Part shown: in pieces, positions 9,808 through 20,570 of the stretch | How the letters are laid out: every line of letters starts with the position of its first letter | Position numbering within the stretch: the stretch's first letter is position 1 | NCBI RefSeq assembly: GCF_019279795.1 | Contig: NC_056743.1 | Location: forward strand, 928,352,694 to 928,416,693 | Origin: Protopterus annectens | Taxonomy: Eukaryota > Chordata > Ceratodontiformes > Protopteridae | Direction: 5' to 3' | DNA length: 64,000 nt | The notes under the pieces: model-generated | Told to the model about the DNA's origin: nothing | Seen by the model: the letters and a program-made list of their open reading frames with translations, nothing else | Database searches by the model: none | Translations under genes and position numbers: made by a program

Positions 9808-11710
9808 CCTGTATCTCCAGCTGCCAGATTCTTCCTGTCTGGCAGCTCCTCTAGGAGGAAAGTTGGCACTTTTCAAACAAAATTGGCATTTGGTCACCCA
9901 GGACAAATGGGTGTTGGACATAATAAATCAAGGCTACAAGTTTTATTTTCACACTTTTCCTCCTTTCAAAGGCATGCCAGATGTACCTCCTCAGCAAAGG
10001 ATGGAGGCTCACGAACAAATTTCTTTGCTTTTGCAGATGGGGGCAATCCAGGTGGTACCTCCGTCAGAAGTAGGCCTAGGGTTTTATTCTCGCCTATTCC
10101 TAGTGCCAAAGAAAGGAAACACTTGGAGGCCAATTCTGGATTTGTCATTCTCAATACATACCTAGACATTCCAAAGTTCAAGATGTTAACATTACAGCAA
10201 CTTCTGCCTCTGCTAGGCAAGGATCATTGGATGGTAACTCTGGATCTCAAAGAGGCTTATCTTCACATTCCTATCTGGCCCAGCTGCAGGAGATTCCTGC
10301 GTTTTCGGGCTGGCACTTCTCATTATCAGTTCTCTGCATTGCCCTTTGGCTTATCTACTGCGCCCAGGGTGTTCACAAAGGTTCTGGCTCCTGTAATAGC
10401 TTTCTTAAGACTGAGGGGAATACAAATTTATCCTTATCTGGACGATTGCCTGATTCTTGCTCAAGACAAAGACAAGTTACTTCAACATCTACAGTATGTA
10501 ATGGCAGTTTTAAGGTGCCTAGGGTATTCTGTGAACGAAACAAAGTCCAGTCTAGTACCCTCTCAAGACATGTGCTTTCTGGGTGTGAGACTGAATACAG
10601 CCTCTCAGATGGCTTTTTTGACCCCGGACAAACAAAGAAATCTTCACCTATACTTCCAGCAATTATCAGTACGGTCCAGGCTGACTGCAAGGACAGTCCT
10701 TCAAGCCTTGGGGTTCATGGCATCTTGCATTCTGGTACTTCCCAATGCCAAACTGCATATGAGGAAGCTACAATGGTTTCTCAAAAGTGTATGGACTCAA
10801 CACTGCCACGATTTGGACACTGTCATTCAGATAATACCTTGCATCCAGAAGGAATTCTTGTGGTGGGCTCAGGAATGTCACCTAAACAAGGGACTCTCTG
10901 TGACCCGACCAGAGGCGAGTCAGATCTTAACGAGGGATGCCTCAGACCTGGCTTGGGGAGCACACTTCAATGGGAAATGGATTCAAGACACATGGCCTCC
11001 CAGACTACAGCATTTGCATATCAACATGAAGGAGATGTTAGCAGTCCAATTTGCCCTGATGGCCTTCAAGGACCTACTTCAACCAGGACAGGTGTTGGTT
11101 CAAACAGACAACACAACAGTTATACATCAACAAGCAGGGGGGAACCCATTCTTACCCTCTTTGCAGACAAGCTATGATATTGTGGGAGACTGCTCTGAGT
11201 TTGCACATCACTCTTCAAGCACGGTTTCTGCCAGGAGCACAGAACTCCTTAGCAGATGTATTGAGCAGACAAATTGTGGATCCCCACGAGTGGAAATTGG
11301 ATCCTCACGTATTCCGACGGTTGACAGTGGCTTGGGGAACTCCAGGCATAGATCTGTTCGCTTCTCCACTAAATTTCCAACTGCCAAAATTTTGCACAAA
11401 GATGTTTCACCCAAAAGCTTGGAAAGTGGATGCTCTATCTTTCAGTTGGAACAACCTTCACGTCTATGCTTTCCCTCCTCTGCCTCTCCTTCCCAAGGTA
11501 CTCTTGAAAGTCAGGCGGGACAAGCCTTGCATGATTCTAATAGCACCAGATTGGTCACGCCAGCACTGGTATCCTCTGCTGAGGAGTTTAGTTCAGGAGC
11601 CTCCTTGGCCTTTGCCACCGATTCCTCACTTGTTGTCCCAGTCAAGCAATCATTTTCTCAATGTCAGGGTACAGTCCCTGCATCTCACAGCCTGGCGTAT
11701 TCTGTTTTAG
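9790..11710 (+). pseudogene. pol: D3 reverse transcriptase / RNase H / methyltransferase-like ORF, frameshifted
   Basis: It begins in a second frame overlapping the end of gag (APLGGKLALF near 9845). RT blocks are FYSRLFLVPKK, LTLQQLLPLLGKDHW, LPFGLSTAPRVFTK and the catalytic YLDD (10435-10446). RNase H shows TRDASDLAWG, HINMKEMLAV, QTDNTT and the LADVLSRQ motif. The segment YAFPPLPLLPKVLLK...ILIAPDWSRQHWY corresponds to the region called methyltransferase-like in DIRS elements. A 1-bp deletion near 10147 and a 5-bp deletion near 11127, judged against D5, break the frame. The stop is at 11710. Confidence 0.88.
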
Positions 11711-12750
11711 ACCCTGGGGGGTCTCAGCTTCCTCAACAGGTTTTGAATGTCATTTTGGAAGCCAGACGGCCTAGTACTAGAAAAGTTTATGCTGATAAAT
11801 GGAGGAGATTTTTTCTTTGGAACACAGCAAAGAGCTTTGATGTCTCAGTGTCTAATTTGAGTTTTACACTACAGTACCTTACTGAATTACTAGACAAGGG
11901 TTTGTCTTTTTCCTCCGTGAAAGTTCATGCTGCAGCCATTTCTGCTCACTATGATTGTGACCCTCCTTTATTTTCTCACCCTTTGTTTAAACAATTTCTT
12001 AGAGGGGCAAAAAACATAAGACCACCTCGTAGAGCTCCTACTCCTTCCTGGGATCTCAATTTTGTGTTGGAAAAACTTACTTTGCCTCCTTTTGAACCTG
12101 CAGCTACGGCTGAGTTGAAGTTTTTGTCTTGGAAGACTGCTTTTTTGTTGGCCATTACGTCTGCTAGGAGGGTATCTGAATTACAGGCTCTCATGGCAGT
12201 TGAACCCTTCCTGATATTCCATAAGGATAGGGTGTCCTTACGTACTAACCCTACTTTTATGCCTAAAGTTATTTCTAATGTGGCCTTAAACCAGTCTATT
12301 CATTTGCCTACTTTTTATGCTGATCCCCAAAATAAAGGGGAAAAAGTCTTGCATTCTTTGGATATTCACAGGCAGTTACGCTATTATTTGAGCAGAACTA
12401 AAGAGTTCAGGCAGACTCAACAGTTATTTATTTCTTTTGCTTTGGGTTCACAAGGGAAAGCTGTTTCAAAGCAAACTATTTCTAAGTGGACTGGCCATTG
12501 TATTGCTTTTTGTTATTCTCATCATGGAAAGGATGTTCCTGCTGGGATCAGACCTCATTCCACTAGGGCTATTGCCACATCTACTGCCTTTTAAGGGGTA
12601 GCTACTAAGGATATTTTGGAGGCAGCTACTTGGAGTTCAGTGCACACTTTTACTAAACATTACCATCTCCTCTTTATTCCAAGTCTAGGGCTGGGTTTGC
12701 CACTGCAGTTTTACAGGGCATGTTAGCAGCTCCTAATGCTTTTTAGTTTG
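11690..12750 (+). pseudogene. D3 tyrosine recombinase, premature stop before the catalytic tyrosine
   Basis: The frame overlaps the end of RT/RNase H in another register. It starts around a VLNVILEARRPSTRKVYADKW block, a SAM-like N-terminal domain. TSARRVSELQAL (12160-12195) holds the first catalytic Arg and RPHSTRAIATS (about 12547-12580) the His and second Arg. A TAA at 12592-12594 replaces a Lys/Gln codon. The same frame then continues through EAATWSSVHTFTKHYH, so the presumed nucleophilic Tyr near 12661 is not translated. One point change inactivated this enzyme. Confidence 0.88.
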
Positions 12751-12780
12751 CCAGCCTCCCTTTACCTTTACTTTGGGATT

Positions 12781-12880
12781 CTACCCACAGGTTATGACTG
12801 CAGCAATGTGAGACGAAGAACATAGTACAGTTTTGTACCTACCATAAATGTAGATGTTCGAGGATCCACATTGCTGCAGT
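12781..12880 (+). repeat. D3 internal complementary region (circle-junction template)
   Basis: The left half (12781-12833) is the reverse complement of the extreme left end (7749-7801). The right half (12834-12880) is the reverse complement of the extreme right end (about 13177-13223). The junction sits at about 12833/12834 within cat-agtacag. In the DIRS model, the two ends pair with this region to complete the circular DNA. Confidence 0.93.
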
Positions 12881-13021
12881 CCAATTTTCCCTCCCTCCTT
12901 CCCCTCTATAGTTTGGGGTTGCTATGTTTCTTTTGTGATAATTATTAATTTCTCTATGTTGGTTGTTGGGTATTTCTATTGTGGCTACGGCCTTTTCTTT
13001 TTTAGGCCTTCTGACATCTGG

Positions 13022-13180
13022 GGCAAGAAAGACTGAGGATATGGCGTCGGTCATGCGCTTAAGTACTACTGCGTACTGACGTCAGCTCTGAGCGACCATG
13101 ACCGACGCCAGCCTAACTCTTTGGTATTCGGGCCGACCGAGGACAGCGGACTACCCACAGGTTATGACTGCAGCAATGTG
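13022..13180 (-). repeat. D3 right inverted terminal repeat
   Basis: Inverted copy of 7762-7920, carrying TGACGTCA at 13077-13084. About 43 bp of non-ITR terminus follows to 13223; this end segment is complemented only in the ICR. Confidence 0.95.
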
Positions 13181-13223
13181 GATCCTCGAACATCTACATT
13201 TATGGTAGGTACAAAACTGTACT

Positions 13224-13455
13224 TTTCAAAGATTTAACTAGAAAATGAGATACAGTACATATAGGAAATATGTGTAAACAGAAGTTGGAAACTTAACCGG
13301 CTTAAAACTGTGAACAAAGTCTGCCTTATGGAAATATATCTGGAATGTATAACAACTTAGTAAAAAGTAAAATTATAGGCAGATCAATACAACTATGTAG
13401 GTGCACCAAGCATGAGTACTGCAGTGTATGCAATTCAGTATATGCTTAGGAAAAA
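13224..13455. other. Spacer between D3 and D4
   Basis: 230 bp of A/T-rich sequence with no recognisable coding or repeat structure. Confidence 0.6.
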
Positions 13456-13484
13456 AAGTTGTTGTGTACTCGCCATAACGTTTC

Positions 13485-13640
13485 ATCTGTGTTGTCCATT
13501 TTCATTCTTCCTCAACAGTTGGGTTTGGATCTGACTCAGCCCTTATTTTAGCTCATGGCCAACACAAAACTCTCGAGCTTCTCTCTTATCCATAATGCAT
13601 CAATCCCCTAACATACTTCAGATCTTGTTTCATGGTTGAC
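13485..13640 (-). repeat. D4 3'-side inverted terminal repeat
   Basis: Imperfect inverted match to 31729-31855 (shared ctcgag, gcttctctctta/taagggaggagc, cagatcttgtt/aaacgggatctg). Divergence between the two is clearly higher than in D6, so D4 is older. Confidence 0.7.
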
Positions 13641-13783
13641 AAAGTAGGAAGTACTAATATAATATTCCTGACAGAAGAAGCCATGTCTGGAGCTTGACAT
13701 GAAGGACAGTGGTGTCCTTATAAACTCTCGTTCTTTCAGAAATCAATTGTGGAAAAGGTTGAGGGTTGGTGGGTGGGGAGCTA

Positions 13784-13879
13784 AGGAAGAATGAACATGG
13801 ACAACACAGATGCAACATTATGGTGAGCACATAACTTCTTTATCTGACGTCAATTTTCATTCATTCCTCAACAGTTGGG
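13784..13879 (-). repeat. D4 internal complementary region
   Basis: The left part complements the 3' terminus at 13456-13500 (tggacaacacagatg, cattatggtgagcacataac). The right part complements the 5' terminus at about 31825-31860 (tgacgtcaattttcat versus atgaaaactgacatca). Confidence 0.75.
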
Positions 13880-13996
13880 ACAGGGTTCCCAACTACCTAA
13901 AATCCCAGGTGGAATCTAAGGAAAGATATTCCTGGCCACAATTGAGCCAAAGACTGCTCTTCCCCTCGAGACCAGATCCAGTTTTTAATGAGTAAC

Positions 13997-14012
13997 GAAG
14001 GTATGAGGACTG
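13997..14012. repeat. Target-site duplication, left copy (P3)
   Basis: gaaggtatgaggactg, repeated exactly at 14609-14624. The sequence belongs to the D4 recombinase (compare aaggtatgaggagtggccc in D6). Confidence 0.85.
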
Positions 14013-14137
14013 TATAAAAAGTATGCTGAGAATAAAAATAGAACAGTACAGTAACAAGTAACTACTAAGAAAAACAAAAAACTACCGAAGCTAACACAGC
14101 TGAAGGTAAATCAATAAACTTTGATGCTCACAAAATA

Positions 14138-14182
14138 GAGTAAGCACTTTCACTGTGTGCTCCCACCTGCTTCATCAGACTC
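14138..14182 (-). ncRNA. Hammerhead-ribozyme-like motif, P3 left arm
   Basis: Minus strand: GAGT, CTGATGA, a 20-nt stem II region, GAAA, GTGCTT, then ACTC complementary to the first GAGT. All core bases (CUGANGA and GAAA) are present. Stem II is poorly paired in this copy. Confidence 0.6.
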
Positions 14183-14491
14183 TTCTAAACTAGCAACAAA
14201 TGCAGTTAAATAGCATAGGTTAATTATGATAAACTGATACAAGCATCACTTATCTAAGAGAAAATGTCACAACAAGAAAGCAGGCAAATGAAACATATAA
14301 AAACCAAAAAATATATAAAAAAATATATATAAAAATATGTATAAAAAAATAGGAATGTTTTTTATATATATTTTTTATGTTTTTTATATGTTTCATTTGC
14401 CTGCTTTCTCTTAGATAATTGATGTTTTTATCAGTGCCTTAATTGACTAATTAAGTTATGTTATTTAACTGCATTTGTTACTAGTTTAGAA

Positions 14492-14535
14492 GAGTCTGAT
14501 GAAGCGATGAGAGCACATCGTGAATGCTCTTACTC
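14492..14535 (+). ncRNA. Hammerhead-ribozyme-like motif, P3 right arm
   Basis: Plus strand: GAGT (stem I), CTGATGA, stem II GCGATG/CATCGT closed by a 6-nt loop, GAAT, GCTCTT, ACTC (stem I partner). Stem II is well formed but the last A of GAAA is T, so cleavage is probably weak or lost. Confidence 0.6.
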
Positions 14536-14608
14536 TCATTTGTGTGCATTACAGTTTATTGTTTTACCTTCAGCTGTGTTAAGCTTCGGTAATTTTTTGT
14601 TTTTCTTA

Positions 14609-14624
14609 GAAGGTATGAGGACTG
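14609..14624. repeat. Target-site duplication, right copy (P3)
   Basis: Exact repeat of 13997-14012; the recombinase sequence continues to its right (gcccaagttgcagctg). Confidence 0.85.
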
Positions 14625-15372
14625 GCCCAAGTTGCAGCTGCACATAAGACGTTTATGGAAGCCCTAAACAGAAACTCTGAGGCAGCAACCACAGACCTAG
14701 CTGAATGGGCTCTTAAAGGTTTTGGGAAGGTTAGAACTAACTTGTTGAAGATTAATGATGTACAACTCATTATCCATCTATTTAACATTTGCAAAGGACA
14801 CAGATAATTGATCTGTTTTTCTATTTTTTTTGTTCTATATAAGTAAAAACATAACTGTCTATGAACATCTAATAGATGCAACATATATTCACCTTTGTTT
14901 GCAAATTTAGGAAAGAAAACTGGCAAATTAATGGACTGGTTGATACTGGACTCTGACACCACCTTAGGAAGGAAAGAAGTGCTGGTAAGTAATGTGACTC
15001 TATCCTTATGAAAGATCAAGTAGGGAGGTTTAGAAAACGATGCTTGAAGTTCTTAAATTCTTCAGGCAGAGGTAATGGCTACTAGAAAACTACTTTTCCA
15101 GGTCAGGAACTTAAGATCACATTTATCTGCTGGTTCAGAGAGAGAATGAATTAAGACCTGCAGTACCAAGTTCAAATCCCATGAAAGAGTAGGATCTTTG
15201 TAAGGCGGTCTTAGCAGGAGTGTGCCTCTCAAACATGCTTTACAAAGTTTAGAAGAGACCGAAGAAGAATCCTCAAATCAAACATGAAAATTAGAGACTG
15301 CTGCTAACTGAACTTTTAAATGTGGAAGAGCTAGCTCCCTCATTAAAAACTGATGCCAAAAATTCAAGTATA

Positions 15373-17290
15373 CTACAAATCTTTTCCATTTACTTGTGTA
15401 AAGTTTTCCTGTTGAAGGCTTATGGGAAGATAAAAGAATATGACTGATGAGGGAACACAGCATAGGCTGTCAGATTGAGATACGAGATATCCGGATGAAT
15501 CACACCCTGTTGGGTAAGACAGGAGCTCTGGAGTTGGATCCAGAATCCAAGATTGGTAAAGCAGATGAGGACATAGGAAGGGGAGCCAAATCTGTCGAGG
15601 CCAGTAAGGTCCAATGCGGATGACCTTGCTCTTCAACCTGGCAGCTTTCTGCAGGAATTTTGGAATTACAGGATTTGGCAGATAAATGTAAAGCAGATTG
15701 GGGGGGGGGGCACTCATGGACTACAGCATCGGTGATTCCTAGAGGTGGGATTAGGGCAAAATACGCGATTCATTTGTTGTTTAGGGGAAAAGCAAAAAGA
15801 CTGCAGCAGGGCTGGTCCCATTGACAGAAAATCATTTCTGTTACTTTTATGTTGAGACACCACTCGTGAGGTACAAGAATGGACCTGCTCAATTTATCTG
15901 CTCTCATGTTGGACTTCCCTGGAATATGCGCTACCATGAGAAAACGGTTGGATGAGATCACCCATTGCCACACACTGAGAGCTTACAAGGGGTAAGATCT
16001 GGTTCCTCCTTGTTTGTTGATGTACCAAACTACTGACATATTGTCTATCTGAATCGCAACTGTCCCTAAAGGAAGAGCATCCTGGAAGGTCTGCAACTCT
16101 AAGAGTACTGTTCTCATCTCTAGGACATTGCTATGCAAATTAGCCTCTTTGGGGGACCAAGTGCCTTGGACTGTTTTCCCCAGGAAGTGTCCCCCCAATC
16201 AGGGACATGTCTGTGGTCACTATTGCATTGGGTTGAAGGAGAATGAAAAGCCGACCATGTAGAACTTGATCTGACTGAACCCACCACCACAGGTATCTCT
16301 TGATGCTTGAATGATTCTTACCATAGCTGACATGCGCTGATGAAGAATCAACCACTGTGCTGCTAGCATCCACTGGAGAATTCTCATATGAAATCTTTCT
16401 AGAGGAACTAAAATTATAGCAGCTGACATTGACCCCAAAGCTTGAAGGATTAAGCGGGCTGAAATTCTGGTATTGCAAAATATTTTTTTGACCTGGAATC
16501 TGATAGTCTGCGTTGAAGACTGCCCCTGTGAGTTCTAAAGTCTGAGTTGGCTGTAGCTGAAACTTCTTGTAATTTACAGTTATCCCTAGATGTGAACAAA
16601 TCTGAAGAATGTGATGTCTTGCTTTTGTTAGTAGCTGCCTGGTTAGAACGGTAATGAGCCAGTCATCTAGATATGGAAACACGAGGAATCCCTGCAGTCT
16701 CAGGTGAGCTGCTACCACTGCCATCCATATGGTGAACACACTGGGGTTGCGATGAGGCCAAAGTGCAGTGCTCTGAACTGATAATGATGGACTCCCAGCC
16801 AGAAGTGTTAAATACCTTCTGGATTGTCTGTTCATCTTTATGTGAAAGTATGCATCCTGAAGGTCAATCGGGCACATCCAGTCTTCTTTTCCCAAGAAAA
16901 GTAGAATGGACTGAATTATGACCATCTGAAACTTTGTACATCGAACTGACTTGTTCAAAATGCTGAGATCCAAAATTGGTCTCCAGTTCCGTTTTTTTTT
17001 TTTAGAAACTAAAAAGAATCTTGAGGAAGTTCTGGAGTCTATCTGGTATGGTGAGACCTCTTGGATGACTTCTTTCTAGCAGTTTTTGTATTTCTAGTGG
17101 TGCTGCTTTCCTCTGACTGGGTGGAACATCGGAAACTTTGCATACAGTTGGAGGTGGAAGGGAAAATGGAATTATATAACCTCTGGAAATAATCCTCTGC
17201 AGCCAAGTATCTCTTATATCTAGCCAGGCTCTCTGGTGCAGGGATAGTCGACTGCCGACTGCTTCCAGAGGTGGACAAACGGGCCTCCTA
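15373..17290 (-). pseudogene. D4 reverse transcriptase / RNase H remnant
   Basis: RT starts near 17290 (PAPESLARYKRYL). Blocks are MDLSILNKSVRCTKFQMV, GKEDWMCPIDLQDAYFHIKM and YLDDWL (16662-16673, catalytic Asp pair retained). RNase H has LHSNVLEMRTVLLELQ, IQIDNMSVVWYINKQGG and HIPGKSNMRADKLSRS. The methyltransferase-like segment ends near 15400. An in-frame TAA follows GGTRSYPL, and frameshifts interrupt the thumb and tail; a run of ten G lies at about 15701-15710. Confidence 0.82.
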
Positions 17291-17444
17291 TCAAGAGTAC
17301 TGGTTAAGGTCTATCAGAGAAAGCATCTCTAGACCCCTGATTTTGTGGGCCTCCTCTGCCATGGGGGTGTCGCTGTCCACTAGAGTTACCCCTCTACCTC
17401 TAGCGGAACTATCTCCATGCATGTCCTGACTTCTTCCAACCACA

Positions 17445-18960
17445 TCATTGATTCCTAGAAAAGGATCTTTGAGAGGTCAAAAAATGTACACCCAGTGTAG
17501 AGACAGTCTTTCCATCCTTTCCACACCTGGAGAGTGTGTCCTTCACTTCTGGGCCAAACAATGAACTGCCATCAAAGGGTGCATTGATGAATAAAGACAT
17601 GAAAGGCTCCGCAAAGTCACATAAGCATATCCAGCCATGCCTCCTAATGGATATGCCTGAATCTGCTGACCTTGAAGCACCTTCAGCTGCATGCGAGATA
17701 AGCCTCATGGATGAATTTGAAATTGTCTGAAGCATAGCCAAATGAAAGGCCACAGAACATTGAGCCTCAGTAATAATGGTCTCTGAAAGGGATTTTGAAA
17801 GTTCCTTGATCAAGTCCCTTTGTAGCCTAGTATGTGTCAAATAGTTCAGAGACCTAACAGCAAATGTCACTGATGCATAAACACGCTTCCCAAATCTGTC
17901 CATCGTCCTAGACTCCCTGTTAACATTGTTCAGCAAGTTCCTTTCTGGTGGTCCATGCCACAACCCTGGCATCCACGGGCACCCTCTTACTCCAGAATTG
18001 CTTCTCGACAGGTGGAGTCAGAACCTGATCTGGCCTCTTAGGGACTGCCTCAATTCTGTCAGGTTCTTTCCACACTAGCCTAGAAACCAAATCAATGAGC
18101 CTATTGGCAGGAGGAGTAACCCAGGAGGTATATGGGCCAGCTCAGAAGGCTTTCAGAAATACTGATTCCACCAGTGAAGGGTTGCTGGAGGACCAACTAC
18201 CTCGTGGTTTAAGGATCTTGAGAATGTCTCAAAATGAGACGTCTTCCAGAGGTGATCGTGGGGACCCTTCTCCTTCATTGAAATCGGTATCCTCAGTGAA
18301 AGACTCTTGCGGAGAGTCCTCTTGCACTTCCTCGTCCAAAGAGCTTCCTCAGTGGGATGTTCCGGAGGAGTGTCAGAAAAGATTTAAGACCCTGTTGGGT
18401 GGTCTGGATGCCTTGAACTGGCTGCCCCTATGACGCAGAATGATACAGCTCTAAATGTAGAGACATTTGGGAACCAGATGGGAGATCCAAGGGGTTGGAG
18501 CCATCCGTTCTGTCTGAACGGAACACACTTTCTTCACTACCTGAAAGGCATCTCTCCGGAGGGAAGGAAGACATTCATTCCAAGAAGGTGGGCTTCTGGA
18601 CCACTGCCTTCCTCTGCTCCAAGAATTACCTCCTCAAGGAGGAAGTTGGAGCTGAGCTATCTAATGCCACAGCTTCAAAGGGTAGAGACGGCTCTGAAAT
18701 CCTCAGAGTCAACTTCAATGCCTTGGATCCAACATGGCAGCTTTGGCACCAAGAGTTATCAGGATCTAAAGAAGTCGAAGCCAGTACACTCAGAGTAGTC
18801 TTCAGATCTAAATATATTAGTATCCTTAGAATGAAGCCAGATGGATCTGTAAAGATTGGATCCAGGGACTCTGAAACAACTGGAATCAGAGAAGAAGCAG
18901 ACAATGGTGGTATAACAGATAGATGGACTCCTTGACCCATGGGGGTAGGAGCCAGAAGAA
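17445..18960 (-). pseudogene. D4 gag, C-terminal part
   Basis: Clear family B gag blocks: RTMDRFGKRVYASVTFAVRSLNYL, IRRHGWICLCDFAEPF and FDGSSLFGPEVKDTLSRC (17445-17972). The Ser/Pro-rich middle (18095-18935) is broken by frameshifts. Similarity stops at 18960 where the D5 terminus begins. Confidence 0.8.
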
Positions 18961-19009
18961 AGTACAGTTTTGTACCTACCATAAATGTAGATGTTCGAGT
19001 GCTCATACA

Positions 19010-19180
19010 GCTGCAGTCATTACAGATGGGTTATCCTGCCGTCAGGCGGGTCCTCGGTCGGCCGAATTCCAAAGTCTAGGTCCGGCGTCGGTTGTCGTTG
19101 CTTCTTCCCTGACGTCAGTGCGGCAGGGGTATAAAAGAGGCAGCCAACGCCATTTTTTTCAGTTTTTCTTGCCCCAGATG
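19010..19180 (-). repeat. D5 3'-side inverted terminal repeat
   Basis: Inverted match to about 30665-30840, including the TGACGTCA and TATAAAAG elements and the cctgccgtcagg/cctgacggcagg block. Confidence 0.9.
19110..19137 (+). promoter_or_regulatory. CRE plus TATA pair in D5 3'-side ITR
   Basis: TGACGTCA (19110-19117) is followed 12 bp later by TATAAAAG (19130-19137), reading inward on the plus strand, opposite to the coding sense of D5. Because the termini are inverted, the coding-sense copy is at 30707-30734. Activity is inferred. Confidence 0.6.
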
Positions 19181-19360
19181 TCAGGTGCCCCCAGAAGGAA
19201 GGCAAAACATAACATTATGCAAACATGCAATGTAGATAAATCAAAAACAGTAGTTGCAAGCAAATACACTATAAAAGAATACCCCAAATAGGTTGTATGT
19301 TAAAGGTGTTTGTCATAAGGCCTGTCCTAAGAGGGGATGGAGGGAGGGTAACCTGGACGG

Positions 19361-19434
19361 CAGCTGTATGAGCACTCTAACATCTACAACTTTACTATGT
19401 TCATCGTGCATACAGCTGCAGTCATTACAGATGG
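19361..19434 (-). repeat. D5 internal complementary region (with deletion)
   Basis: It joins cagctgtatgagcactctaa (complement of the 3' terminus) to tgttcatcgtgcatacagctg (complement of the 5' terminus). Compared with the expected junction, about 16 bp around the tatggtaggtac segment are missing. Confidence 0.8.
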
Positions 19435-19468
19435 GTAGAATCCCAAAGCTAAGTAAGGGTGGTAGGCA

Positions 19469-20570
19469 CTAAGTGGAACTAGGAGGGGCGAGGATGCCCT
19501 GCAGGACTGCTGTGGCAAAGCCCGCTCTAGATTTTGAGTATAGTGGAAGGTGGTAGTGCTTGGAGAAAGTGTGCACTGAACTACAAGTAGCTGCTTCCAA
19601 AATGTCCTTGGTAGGGACCCCCCTGAGGAAAGCTGCAGAGGTAGCTGTAGCCCTGGTGGAGTGGGATCTGATGTATACAGGCACAGATTTTCCATGAAAT
19701 GAATAACAAAAGTGTGCAGTGGGCTATCCATTTTGAAATTGTCTGTTTGGAAATAGCCTTTCCTTCAGCACCTGTAGCATAGGACACAAAGAGCTGCTCA
19801 GATTTCCTGAATGGCTTTGTTCTGTCCAAGTAATAACGAAGTTGTCTGTGAATGTCCAAGGAATGTAGTAGTCTCTCCCCTTTGTTCTGTGGATTTGGAT
19901 AAAAGGTAGGTAAATGAATAGTCTGATTCAATGCTACACTGGATACTACCTTTGGCATGAAGGTAGGGTTGGTTTGTAAGGAAACTCTGTCCTGATGGAA
20001 AATGATGAATGGTTGCACAGCCATGAGGGCCTGTAGTTCTGAAACCCTGCATGCTGAGGTAATAGCCAGAAGGAAGGCTGTTTTCCATGACAAGTATTGT
20101 AGCTCTGTTGAAGAAGCCGGCTCAAAGGGAGGCAGGGTCAGTTTTTCCAATATGAAGTTGAGGTCCCAAGCTGGGACTGGTGGTTTCCGTGGGGGATTTA
20201 TATTTTTTGCCCCTCTGAGGAACTGCCTTAATAGTGGATGTGAGAATAAAGGAGGATCTGTATTGTATTGTGCAGAAATGGCTGAAGCGTGGATCTTGAT
20301 GGAGGAGAAGGAAAGGCCACTGTTTAACATCTCAGCTAGGTACTGTAAAATTTGAGGTATATTTATTACCCAAGTATTCTGGCCCTTTTCTTGATTCCAG
20401 GAACAAAATCGTTTCCATTTGGCAGAGTAGGCTTTTCTAGTAGAGGGTCTTCTGGCCTCCAAGATGACATCCTGCACCTCCTTGGAGAGGAGAGTCTGTT
20501 GGGAAATTACGGTATTCTCCATGCAGCTAGATTTAGGGTTTTGAGCTGGCTGTGAAGGGTTTTGTAGTTG
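19469..20570 (-). pseudogene. D5 tyrosine recombinase, one frameshift
   Basis: Nearly intact. VQDVILEARRPSTRKAYSAKWKRF starts the domain, followed by SGLSFSSIKIHASAIS, TSACRVSELQAL (Arg), DIHRQLRYYLDRTKPFRKSEQLFVSY, then a frameshift near 19690-19700. The next frame carries IRSHSTRATATSAAF (His and Arg) and VHTFSKHYHLPLY (presumed Tyr). All catalytic residues exist, but not in one frame. Confidence 0.88.

Larger units (their letters stand above)
7749..13223 (+). mobile_element. D3: complete family A DIRS retrotransposon
   Basis: A 5.47-kb element with 159-bp inverted terminal repeats, gag, RT/RNase H, tyrosine recombinase and an internal complementary region in canonical DIRS order. The outer ends are inferred from the ICR at 12781-12880, which joins the complements of both termini. 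No target duplication is evident, as expected for recombinase-mediated integration. Two frameshifts in RT/RNase H and a stop just before the catalytic tyrosine make it non-autonomous. Confidence 0.93.
14013..14608. mobile_element. P3: palindromic PLE-derived insertion
   Basis: The insert splits the D4 recombinase and is flanked by a 16-bp direct repeat. It is a large imperfect inverted repeat: about 14060-14335 is the inverted counterpart of about 14345-14608, meeting in an A/T-rich centre. Both arms carry the same hammerhead-like motif, cttcagctgtgtta and a tttttgtttttctta end. The motif and ending resemble the terminal parts of P2, so I infer a head-to-head pair of PLE termini without coding sequence. 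A SINE-like or foldback element is the alternative. Confidence 0.65.
13860..15463 (-). pseudogene. D4 tyrosine recombinase, split by P3
   Basis: The N-terminal part (15463-14625) has LSSHKPSTGKLYTSKWKRF, DRVTLLTSTSFLPKV, YMLHLLDVHRQLCFYL and LRAHSARSVVAASEF (the His-x-x-Arg region) followed by CAAATW. Beyond P3, 13860-14012 holds the remaining C-terminal codons. Stops and frameshifts occur between blocks, and part of the catalytic Arg region near 15080 is out of frame. Confidence 0.75.

Noticed and set aside
7749-13223. Retrovirus or LTR retrotransposon
   Set aside because: There is no aspartic protease, no DDE integrase and no direct LTR; the ends are inverted, an ICR is present and integration is by a tyrosine recombinase, all diagnostic of DIRS.
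18923-19291. 122-codon plus-strand open frame
   Set aside because: It starts in D4 gag antisense and runs through the D5 terminus and ITR; no conserved motif.
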